Origin: Deltaproteobacteria bacterium
GTDB taxonomy: Bacteria; Desulfobacterota_C; Deferrisomatia; Deferrisomatales; JACRMM01
DNA length: 12,607 bases
Assembly (NCBI GenBank): GCA_016218905.1
Contig: JACRCS010000943.1
Coordinates: 1 to 12,607, forward strand
Direction: 5' to 3'
Part shown: positions 7,213-12,607 of the stretch, one piece after another
Position numbering within the stretch: the stretch's first letter is position 1
Layout of the letters: each line of letters opens with the position of its first letter
Notes under the pieces: model-generated
The model's input: the letters and a program-made list of their open reading frames with translations, nothing else
The model's database searches: none
What the model was told of the DNA's origin: nothing
Made by a program: the position numbers and the translations under genes

Positions 7213-7240
7213 TTCACTGCGCCGGCGAACCTGGTATCTT
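7213..7240 (+). promoter_or_regulatory. Candidate extended -10 promoter for rpoD
   Basis: TGGTATCTT (7232-7240) fits an extended -10: TG, one base, then TATCTT, four of six to consensus. TTCACT (7213-7218) is a four-of-six -35 at 16-base spacing. Transcription would start near 7247, about 30 bases before the rpoD ATG. A separate promoter before rpoD, in addition to read-through from dnaG, is well known in macromolecular-synthesis operons. The same strand carries a T-run at 7251-7257 after a short AATC-GAC-GATT stem, which is too weak to call a terminator. Confidence 0.45.
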
Positions 7241-7277
7241 GAATCGACGATTTTTTTCTGCCGAGGAGATTGAATTC

Positions 7278-9083
7278 ATGCCCAAAGGCATTCGATTGGA
7301 AGACGTTGAGGATCTGATCGAGGAGGGTAAGGATAGGGGCTATATTACCTATCGCGAGATCAACGATGCCTTGCCCGAAGAGGTAATCGACCCGGAAGTG
7401 CTGGACGAGCTGATCATCATGTTTCGGGACTTGGACATCGATGTCGTCGACGACTCGAACTTGGAGGAAGAGATTCGGGAGAGAAACGACTTGGGCGGGG
7501 TGGTTGAGGACTCGGAGGACGGGAGCAAAGAGGAGGATGAAGAAGAGGAAGAAGCCTCCGATTACGATGTCCTCTTCGAGAAGACGAATGATCCAGTCCG
7601 AATGTACCTGCGCGAAATGGGCTCGGTCGCGCTTCTTACGCGCGAGGGTGAGGTAGAGATCGCCAAGAGAATCGAGGCGGGTCTGAACGAAGCCTTCGAG
7701 GCTGCATTCAGCGGATCCCTCGCCGTGGAGGAGATCGCTGCCCTCGGTCGTAAGCTCGAAGGAGGAGAGATCGGACTTCGTTCCGTCGTGGACTTTCTCG
7801 ATTCGGAAGAGGTGGAAGAGGAGGAAGAGGAGGAACCGGCGGCAGAGCCCGAGCAAGGGTTGCGAGCCGGGGACTCGCAACTCCAGCGGGTTCTTCAGAC
7901 CGTCGAGGAGATCCAAGGCTTTGATCGCGAACGCTCGGAACTGCGCGCCGTCGCGTGCCGCGAACCCGAGAAGAGCGCGGGGGCAGCCGCGGAGATCCGA
8001 CGGATCCAGAAGGAGATGGTTCGCCTCTTCCGGTCCCTCAGCATCAAGGATCAGGTGGTGGATCGGATCGTCCAGCGGTACTTCGATCTGGCCGAGGAGA
8101 TCCGGCGGGCCGAACAAGCACTCCGCGCGATGTCGGTAGAGACGGGCATGCCTCCCCGTGAGTTTCTGAACATGTGCGAGGGGAAGGAGCTCAAGACCAT
8201 TTGCCGGGAGCTCGGTCGAAGACCTGACCAGATCAAGCGGCTGCGCAAGGAAACGAGTCGTCAACTGGAACTCATCGAGTCGGTCGAGAAGCTTACAGGT
8301 TTGAGCCGGGAGGCTTTGTTCCAGAAGATCAAAGAGATCAAGTCCGGCCAGCTCAGGGCGAAGATCGCAAAATCTGAACTGATCGAAGCCAATCTGAGGC
8401 TGGTTGTCAGTATCGCAAAGAAATACACGAACAGGGGATTGCAGTTTCTGGATCTCATCCAAGAGGGCAATATCGGTCTGATGAAGGCTGTCGATAAATT
8501 CGAGTACCAGAGAGGATACAAGTTCTCGACCTATGCGACTTGGTGGATTCGCCAGGCCATCACCAGGGCTATTGCAGACCAAGCTAGAACGATCCGAGTC
8601 CCGGTGCACATGGTGGAAACAATCAACAAACTCGTGCGCACCAGCCGCTACCTCGTTCAGGAGCTCGGCCGAGAGCCCAAGCCGGAAGAGATCGCCGACC
8701 GCATGGAAATGAGCGTCTCGAAGGTGCGCAAAGTCCTAAAGATCGCCAAAGAGCCCATCAGCCTCGAAACGCCCATCGGGGATGAAGAAGATAGCCATCT
8801 CGGGGACTTCATCGAGGACAAGAAGGCCATCCCGCCGGACGACGCTGCGGTCCTGTCGAACCTCGCCGAGAAGACGCGCGAGGTTCTCGCCACGCTCACT
8901 CCGCGGGAAGAGAAGGTTCTGCGGATGCGATTCGGGATCGGCGAGAAGTCGGATCACACGTTGGAGGAGGTAGGGCGAGATTTCGCCGTGACAAGAGAGC
9001 GCATTCGCCAGATCGAGGCCAAAGCTCTCCACAAGCTCCGCCACCCCACCCGCAGCCGGAAGCTCAAGAGTTTCCTGAAATAG
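7278..9083 (+). CDS. rpoD: RNA polymerase sigma factor RpoD (sigma-70)
   Basis: The 601-aa housekeeping sigma factor. Region 1.1 lies at about 5-58 ([19 protein letters not shown]). An acidic stretch (75-95) precedes region 1.2 ([14 protein letters not shown], 104-117). A non-conserved insert follows, with a second Glu run (178-186). Region 2 (about 366-450) has [31 protein letters not shown] and the -10-recognising [14 protein letters not shown]. Region 3 includes [15 protein letters not shown]. Region 4 (about 535-601) carries the -35 helix-turn-helix [20 protein letters not shown]. The start at 7278 is supported by GAGGAG (7263-7268) and by the beginning of region 1.1; the frame extends upstream to 7176 inside dnaG without homology. 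Codons around region 2 are clearly poorer in GC than the rest of the gene. Confidence 0.97.
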   Translation: MPKGIRLEDVEDLIEEGKDRGYITYREINDALPEEVIDPEVLDELIIMFRDLDIDVVDDSNLEEEIRERNDLGGVVEDSEDGSKEEDEEEEEASDYDVLFEKTNDPVRMYLREMGSVALLTREGEVEIAKRIEAGLNEAFEAAFSGSLAVEEIAALGRKLEGGEIGLRSVVDFLDSEEVEEEEEEEPAAEPEQGLRAGDSQLQRVLQTVEEIQGFDRERSELRAVACREPEKSAGAAAEIRRIQKEMVRLFRSLSIKDQVVDRIVQRYFDLAEEIRRAEQALRAMSVETGMPPREFLNMCEGKELKTICRELGRRPDQIKRLRKETSRQLELIESVEKLTGLSREALFQKIKEIKSGQLRAKIAKSELIEANLRLVVSIAKKYTNRGLQFLDLIQEGNIGLMKAVDKFEYQRGYKFSTYATWWIRQAITRAIADQARTIRVPVHMVETINKLVRTSRYLVQELGREPKPEEIADRMEMSVSKVRKVLKIAKEPISLETPIGDEEDSHLGDFIEDKKAIPPDDAAVLSNLAEKTREVLATLTPREEKVLRMRFGIGEKSDHTLEEVGRDFAVTRERIRQIEAKALHKLRHPTRSRKLKSFLK

Positions 9084-9106
9084 TTCGTCGCGCGCGTCGC
9101 TCTACC

Positions 9107-9126
9107 GGCCGCAACGGCCTGGGGCC
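9107..9126 (+). terminator. Weak hairpin(s) after rpoD
   Basis: GGCCG-CAA-CGGCC (9107-9119) forms a 5-bp GC stem 24 bases after the rpoD stop. An alternative stem GGCC-TGG-GGCC (9116-9126) shares one arm, so the two exclude each other. Neither has a T-run behind it, so Rho-independent termination is doubtful. The rest of 9084-9213 shows no clear promoter. Confidence 0.2.
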
Positions 9127-9202
9127 TTGCAGGTGCGGTGAGGGGGCACTATGGGTATTGCTGGATCATCCGCGATCGGGACGCGAACGGGCGCGTCCTC
9201 GA

Positions 9203-9210
9203 AAGGAAGG
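9203..9210 (+). promoter_or_regulatory. Ribosome-binding site of asd
   Basis: The purine tract AAGGAAGG ends 3 bases before the ATG at 9214 (AAGGA itself is 6 bases away). Together with the homology boundary it selects 9214 over the in-frame ATG at 9151, which also has an SD-like AGGGGG. Confidence 0.55.
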
Positions 9211-9213
9211 CGC

Positions 9214-10338
9214 ATGTTGCGAGTTGGCATGATCGGCTGGCGGGGAATGGTCGGGTCGGTGATCCTCGACCGGATGAGGCAAGAGAGGGACCTCGACGGG
9301 GTCGAACCCGTCTTCTTCTCCACCTCGGACGTGGGGGGAGCCGCCCCCGATGTGGGTGATGCGCATCTGCCCCCCTTGCAGGACGCGTACGATCTGGACG
9401 CTCTGGCCCGGCTCGACGTCGTGGTTACCTGTCAAGGCAGCGACCACACTCATGAGGTCTACGAGCGCCTTCGGGCCAGCGGCTGGAGAGGTTACTGGAT
9501 CGACGCCTCCTCGGCGCTACGGATGCGTGACGACAGCATCATCGTGCTCGATCCGGTCAATCGCGCGGTGATCGATGCGGGACTGAGGAGCGGAATCAAG
9601 ACCTTCGTCGGCGGCAACTGTACGGTGAGCCTCATGCTCATGGGCCTCTCCGGGCTCTTCCAGGCCGGCGTCGTGGAGTGGGTCACGTCGATGACCTATC
9701 AGTCGGCGTCGGGGGCCGGCGCGAAGAACATGATCGAGTTGGTACAGCAGATGTCGCGCCTCGCCGGGGCGGCAAATGCGTTGCTGAGCGATCCGGCGGC
9801 CTCCGCGCTCCAATTGGAGACGGTCGTCACGGGAGCGCTCCGGAGCGGTGACTTTCCGGCCGAGAACTTTGGAGCGCCGCTGGCGGCCAGCTTGATTCCG
9901 TGGATCGACCGGCTCATGGAGAGCGGCCAGACCCGGGAGGAGTGGAAGGGCGCTGCTGAGACGAACAAGATCCTGGGGACCTCCCGGCCGATTCCGGTGG
10001 ACGGCGTGTGTGTTCGAGTGGGTGCGATGCGCTGCCACAGTCAGGCTCTGACGATCAAGCTGACGCGTGACATCCCGCTGGACGAGATCACCGGAATGAT
10101 CGCGGAGTCCAACGCCTGGGTGAAGGTCGTCCCGAACACGCGCGAAGCGACGCTCGAGGAGCTCACGCCTGCCCGCGTATCCGGCAGCCTCACAGTCCCT
10201 GTGGGAAGACTTAGGAAGATGACCCTCGGGCCGGAGTACTTGGCAGCCTTTACCGTAGGCGACCAACTCCTCTGGGGCGCTGCGGAGCCGATTCGAAGGA
10301 TCTTCAGGATCGTGGCCGAGCACCTCGAGGAGAGGTGA
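9214..10338 (+). CDS. asd: Aspartate-semialdehyde dehydrogenase
   Basis: A 374-aa Asd that reduces L-aspartyl phosphate to aspartate semialdehyde with NADPH, the branch point to lysine, diaminopimelate, methionine and threonine. The N-terminal nucleotide-binding loop reads GWRGMVGS (8-15). The catalytic Cys is C136 in [11 protein letters not shown], and R268 and H275 lie in [12 protein letters not shown]. The long motifs [26 protein letters not shown] and [14 protein letters not shown] match the enterobacterial-type enzyme closely, not the shorter Gram-positive type. I chose the start where homology begins ([11 protein letters not shown]). It lies 130 bases after rpoD on the same strand, so read-through is possible. 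I see no recognisable lysine riboswitch in the gap. All catalytic residues are present. Confidence 0.96.
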   Translation: MLRVGMIGWRGMVGSVILDRMRQERDLDGVEPVFFSTSDVGGAAPDVGDAHLPPLQDAYDLDALARLDVVVTCQGSDHTHEVYERLRASGWRGYWIDASSALRMRDDSIIVLDPVNRAVIDAGLRSGIKTFVGGNCTVSLMLMGLSGLFQAGVVEWVTSMTYQSASGAGAKNMIELVQQMSRLAGAANALLSDPAASALQLETVVTGALRSGDFPAENFGAPLAASLIPWIDRLMESGQTREEWKGAAETNKILGTSRPIPVDGVCVRVGAMRCHSQALTIKLTRDIPLDEITGMIAESNAWVKVVPNTREATLEELTPARVSGSLTVPVGRLRKMTLGPEYLAAFTVGDQLLWGAAEPIRRIFRIVAEHLEER

Positions 10339-10363
10339 CGGAGTCACAGGTGGTCTGGCCCGG

Positions 10364-11032
10364 TTGAGCGGCAGGTCCGACATGACAACCATCCCATTCT
10401 TCCTCCTCCTCGTGTTGGCACTTCCTCTAACCTCGGCGTCCGCCTCGTCCTTGCGCTGCGGTGGACGGCTCGTCTCCACCGGGGACGCGAAGATCGACCT
10501 CCTGGCCAAGTGCGGGCCCCCGGCCACGGCAGAGGCGCGGCAGGACGAACGGACGGTTCGCGCGTTTGACGTGAGCCGCAAGCGACTGGTGGAGCGGCGC
10601 ACGACGGTGAACGTCGAGATCTGGGCGTACAACTTCGGCCCGAGCGAGTTCCTCTACTTCGTTCGGCTGGAGGATGGCCGGGTTTCGAACATCGATCGGG
10701 GCGGTTACGGCTACGCCGATCCGGGGGCCGGCTCGCGGGCGGGAGTGGGCGTGACCTACGGGTGCGACGGAAGGGAATTCGCCCTCGGACAGACGAAGGG
10801 GGAGGTCGTGGCGAGATGCGGGAACCCGGCTCTGCGGGAAAGTCGCGAAGTATCCCGGAGCGCGGCTCGCTTCGACCGCTCGAGGCGCGAGTTCCTGGAA
10901 GTGGAGACTCGCACGTTCGTTGATGAGTGGACGTACAATTTCGGGCCCGGAAGGTTCCTGTACTTCGTCCGTTTCGAAGACGGCAAGCTCGTCAGTATCG
11001 AGACGGGCGGCTACGGCTACCCTGCGGACTGA
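10364..11032 (+). CDS. Secreted protein with two DUF2845 repeats
   Basis: A 222-aa exported protein of unknown function. A signal peptide is visible (hydrophobic PFFLLLVLALPL, then ASA-S near residue 27). The mature part is two copies of a DUF2845-like unit, residues 29-119 and 131-221. Each has two Cys 18 apart (C32/C50 and C134/C152), then W-x-YNFGP, FLYFVR-x-EDG and a closing GGYGY. The copies align without gaps at an offset of 102 residues, with 41 of 91 positions identical by hand count; the paired Cys could form a disulfide in each. The TTG start at 10364 gives an Arg in the signal n-region; the ATG at 10382 is the alternative (216 aa) but lacks a basic residue. The gene begins 25 bases after asd and its end overlaps the convergent response-regulator gene by 16 bases. 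Confidence 0.8.
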   Translation: MSGRSDMTTIPFFLLLVLALPLTSASASSLRCGGRLVSTGDAKIDLLAKCGPPATAEARQDERTVRAFDVSRKRLVERRTTVNVEIWAYNFGPSEFLYFVRLEDGRVSNIDRGGYGYADPGAGSRAGVGVTYGCDGREFALGQTKGEVVARCGNPALRESREVSRSAARFDRSRREFLEVETRTFVDEWTYNFGPGRFLYFVRFEDGKLVSIETGGYGYPAD

Positions 11033-11406
11033 GCGACTCGATCGCTGAAGACCGTTTTCTCTAACACTTCCGCGATCTTTTCCTCCTCGAACGGTTTGAG
11101 GATATAGTGAGTTGCGCCGGCGCGAGCGCACTCGACGATCTTGTCCTTACTCGACATCGAGCTCACCATGATGACCAAAGCGGCGGGATCAATCCTTTTG
11201 AGGAGCATCAAGGTCTGAATGCCGCCCATCTGGGGCATGACCAAATCGAGAGTCACGAAGTCAGGCCTTAGCTCTTTGTACTTCTTGACGGCCTCGAGGC
11301 CGTTTAGGGCCGTGGCTACGACTTTGCAGCCGTGTTTTTCCAATATCCTCGTCAGTTCCTTCTGTATGTAGGGGGAGTCGTCTACGACAAGCGCGCTCTT
11401 ATCCAT
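11017..11406 (-). CDS. Single-domain CheY-like response regulator
   Basis: A 129-aa receiver domain with no output domain. The phosphorylation site is complete: acidic pair D9/D10 (VVDDS), phospho-acceptor D54 (TLDLVMPQMGG), S82/S83 (VMVSSM-type switch Ser) and K104 (YILKPF). Such proteins act by docking to partners such as a motor or pilus machine when phosphorylated. The ATG at 11406 is preceded by GGAG (11415-11418 on the plus strand) at 8 bases. It lies 30 bases downstream of cheX and is probably co-transcribed with it. GC content is visibly lower than in neighbours (about 53 percent by hand count over 11041-11400). Its 3' end overlaps the convergent DUF2845 gene by 16 bases, leaving no room for a separate terminator. 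No histidine kinase is in the window. Confidence 0.92.
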   Translation of the reverse strand: MDKSALVVDDSPYIQKELTRILEKHGCKVVATALNGLEAVKKYKELRPDFVTLDLVMPQMGGIQTLMLLKRIDPAALVIMVSSMSSKDKIVECARAGATHYILKPFEEEKIAEVLEKTVFSDRVAQSAG

Positions 11407-11436
11407 TGGCTTTGCTCCAGTGTTGAGCTCTTTCGC

Positions 11437-11910
11437 TCATGATTTGTCTTTGGCTAGGGACACGATCATATCGAGAGCTCCGGCACCGGTTTTCAGCGGC
11501 ACGCGGATACTCTCGGTCGAGTCGGCGAAGTCGAACCTGACCTGTGAACCGCGTACGACGGTGGGCGGCGTGATGCCTTCCCGGATTCCGAGCTCGGAGA
11601 GGTGGCCCGTCGCGTTTCCCACGATCGTGTTGGCGAGCTCCGAGAGGATTCCCATGATCTCCCCGGTTGCCGCTTCGTCTGGCTCCTCTCTTGCGATCCG
11701 GCCGGCGAGGGTTCGGGCCACTTCGGGGCAGAAACTCAGAACGACGGATCCGGAGATCCCGCCGCTCAATCCGATGATGATGCTCCAGTCGTGCTCCGGC
11801 AGAGAACTCTCGAATCTGGTTAGACGCCCCACCCGGACGTCCGTACGCGCCATTCTCCGGAGCACTTCCACCGACGGCACGAGGAAGGCGTTGATGTGCT
11901 CGGCTCTCAT
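11437..11910 (-). CDS. cheX: CheX-family CheY-P phosphatase
   Basis: A 157-aa protein of the CheC/CheX/FliY phosphatase group. The active-site helix motif is ExxN, seen as E91 and N94 in ILSELANTIVGNATGHL; in CheX these residues attack the phospho-aspartate of CheY. A single such motif and the length (about 150 aa) fit CheX and not the two-motif CheC. The preceding strand segment WSIIIGLSGGISGSVVLSF (residues 42-60) is also typical. The start at 11910 comes one base after the stop of the upstream ATPase gene (TGA-C-ATG), so translation is probably coupled. The CheY-like protein encoded next is its obvious substrate. This is inferred from adjacency. Confidence 0.87.
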   Translation of the reverse strand: MRAEHINAFLVPSVEVLRRMARTDVRVGRLTRFESSLPEHDWSIIIGLSGGISGSVVLSFCPEVARTLAGRIAREEPDEAATGEIMGILSELANTIVGNATGHLSELGIREGITPPTVVRGSQVRFDFADSTESIRVPLKTGAGALDMIVSLAKDKS

Positions 11911-11911
11911 G

Positions 11912-12607
11912 TCAGTCCACGGCTTTCGTCACCCGAATCACTTCCGCGAGGGTAGTCACTCCGGCGACGGCCTTCCGTAGACCGTCGAAACGCAGATCGC
12001 GGAATCCCTTGCCTGCCGCCACGCGGCGGATCTCGGTGGTGCTCGCTTTCTCCGAGATGAGCTGACGGATCTCCTCGTCGAGCTTCAGGATCTCATGGAC
12101 TGCCGTCCGGCCCTTGTAACCCGATCCGGCGCAGAAGCCGCAGCCCTTGCCGGCGTGGAAAGTGACCTTGCCGACCAGTTCTTCGACCGAAGCCAATGCC
12201 GCCTCGGCGGCCGTCGGCTCGTGGGGGACTTTGCAGTGAGGACAGATCCTGCGCACCAGGCGTTGGGCCAAAACGCCGACGAGCGTCGGCGCGATGAGAA
12301 AGGGCTGGATCCCCATCTCCATCAGGCGCGTGACGGCCTGGGGGGCATCATTCGTATGGAGCGTCGATAGGACGAGATGGCCGGTCAGGGCGGCCTCCGC
12401 CGCGATGGAGCCGGTCTCCGGGTCGCGGATCTCCCCGACGAGGATCACGTCCGGGTCCTGACGAAGGATAGAGCGGAGCGCCCCCGCAAACGTAAGGCCG
12501 CGCTTGGCGTTCACCCCCACCTGGTTGATCAGGGGAAGCTGAAACTCGATGGGGTCTTCGACCGTAATGATGTTCCGTTCGATCGAGCTGATCGCATGCA
12601 AGGCGGC
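11912..12607 (-). CDS. pilB: PilB/GspE-type secretion ATPase, C-terminal part
   Basis: The final 231 codons of a type IV pilus or type II secretion extension ATPase; the gene enters from the right edge, so its N-terminus and Walker A are not seen. Visible in order (numbered from the edge): Asp box EDPIE (17-21), Walker [10 protein letters not shown] (51-59) followed by IRDPET, His box [12 protein letters not shown] (76-87), the segment [11 protein letters not shown], and the tetra-cysteine zinc site C122/C125 and C156/C159 (CPHC and CGFC). Those cysteines separate the PilB/GspE branch from the PilT retraction ATPases. The hexamer would sit at the cytoplasmic face and power pilin or pseudopilin assembly. 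PilB and GspE cannot be told apart from this part; the neighbouring chemotaxis-like genes make a motility pilus more likely. Confidence is for the family. Confidence 0.9.
   Translation of the reverse strand, partial: AALHAISSIERNIITVEDPIEFQLPLINQVGVNAKRGLTFAGALRSILRQDPDVILVGEIRDPETGSIAAEAALTGHLVLSTLHTNDAPQAVTRLMEMGIQPFLIAPTLVGVLAQRLVRRICPHCKVPHEPTAAEAALASVEELVGKVTFHAGKGCGFCAGSGYKGRTAVHEILKLDEEIRQLISEKASTTEIRRVAAGKGFRDLRFDGLRKAVAGVTTLAEVIRVTKAVD

Noticed and set aside
7242..7257. AATC-GAC-GATT stem followed by seven T as a terminator of dnaG
   Set aside because: The 4-bp AT-rich stem is too weak, and it lies between the rpoD promoter candidate and its ATG, where termination would block rpoD.
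7176..7277. Upstream extension of rpoD into dnaG
   Set aside because: No homology before [10 protein letters not shown], and GAGGAG is correctly spaced before the ATG at 7278.
9151..9213. Longer Asd start at 9151 with SD-like AGGGGG
   Set aside because: The 21 extra residues precede the nucleotide-binding strand that normally begins the enzyme; the AAGGAAGG before 9214 is adequate.
1..12607. CRISPR arrays, insertion sequences, rRNA and tRNA genes
   Set aside because: None seen on reading either strand: no regularly spaced repeats, no transposase motifs, no RNA-gene signatures.

Overview
The window looks like bacterial chromosome from a GC-rich Gram-negative organism (about two thirds GC by eye). 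It holds core housekeeping genes (yqeY, mutS2, dnaG, rpoD, asd) and a type IV pilus-type ATPase gene with chemotaxis-like genes. The mix of a short Cys-rich CxxCxWRGxC protein, a membrane-anchored SPOR protein, a DUF2845 protein, CheX and a PilB-type ATPase suggests a deltaproteobacterial-type lineage in the broad sense (Desulfobacterota, Myxococcota, Binatota or similar). This placement is inference only. I see no mobile element, CRISPR array, rRNA or tRNA.

Layout. (1) 15-746, minus strand: a creatininase-family metallohydrolase. (2) 747-1189: a 443-base gap between divergent genes, with candidate promoters on both strands and a 13-bp interrupted palindrome. (3) 1190-7200, plus strand: a tight run of a 65-aa Cys-rich protein, a SPOR-domain protein, YqeY, a possible 61-aa ORF, MutS2 and DnaG. 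(4) 7213-9083: a candidate extended -10 promoter, then the housekeeping sigma factor RpoD. (5) 9214-11032, plus strand: aspartate-semialdehyde dehydrogenase and a secreted protein with two DUF2845 repeats. (6) 11017-12607, minus strand and convergent with the rest: a PilB/GspE-type ATPase (cut by the right edge), then CheX and a single-domain CheY-like regulator.

How the genes fit together. The yqeY-mutS2-dnaG-rpoD order is a variant of the macromolecular-synthesis operon. It links replication priming, nucleic-acid or ribosome quality control and the main sigma factor. The classical first gene, rpsU, is not in the window; a putative cell-envelope SPOR protein and the small Cys protein sit upstream instead. 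The minus-strand block resembles a motility switch: a phosphorylatable regulator, its probable phosphatase and a pilus or secretion motor, transcribed in the order motor, phosphatase, regulator.

No wholly new multi-gene system is evident. The most useful leads are the conserved-looking 4-Cys mini-protein, the 61-aa ORF joined by ATGA overlaps to yqeY and mutS2, the loss of the LDLR residues in the MutS2 Smr domain, the gapless 102-residue DUF2845 duplication, and the PilB-CheX-CheY cluster.
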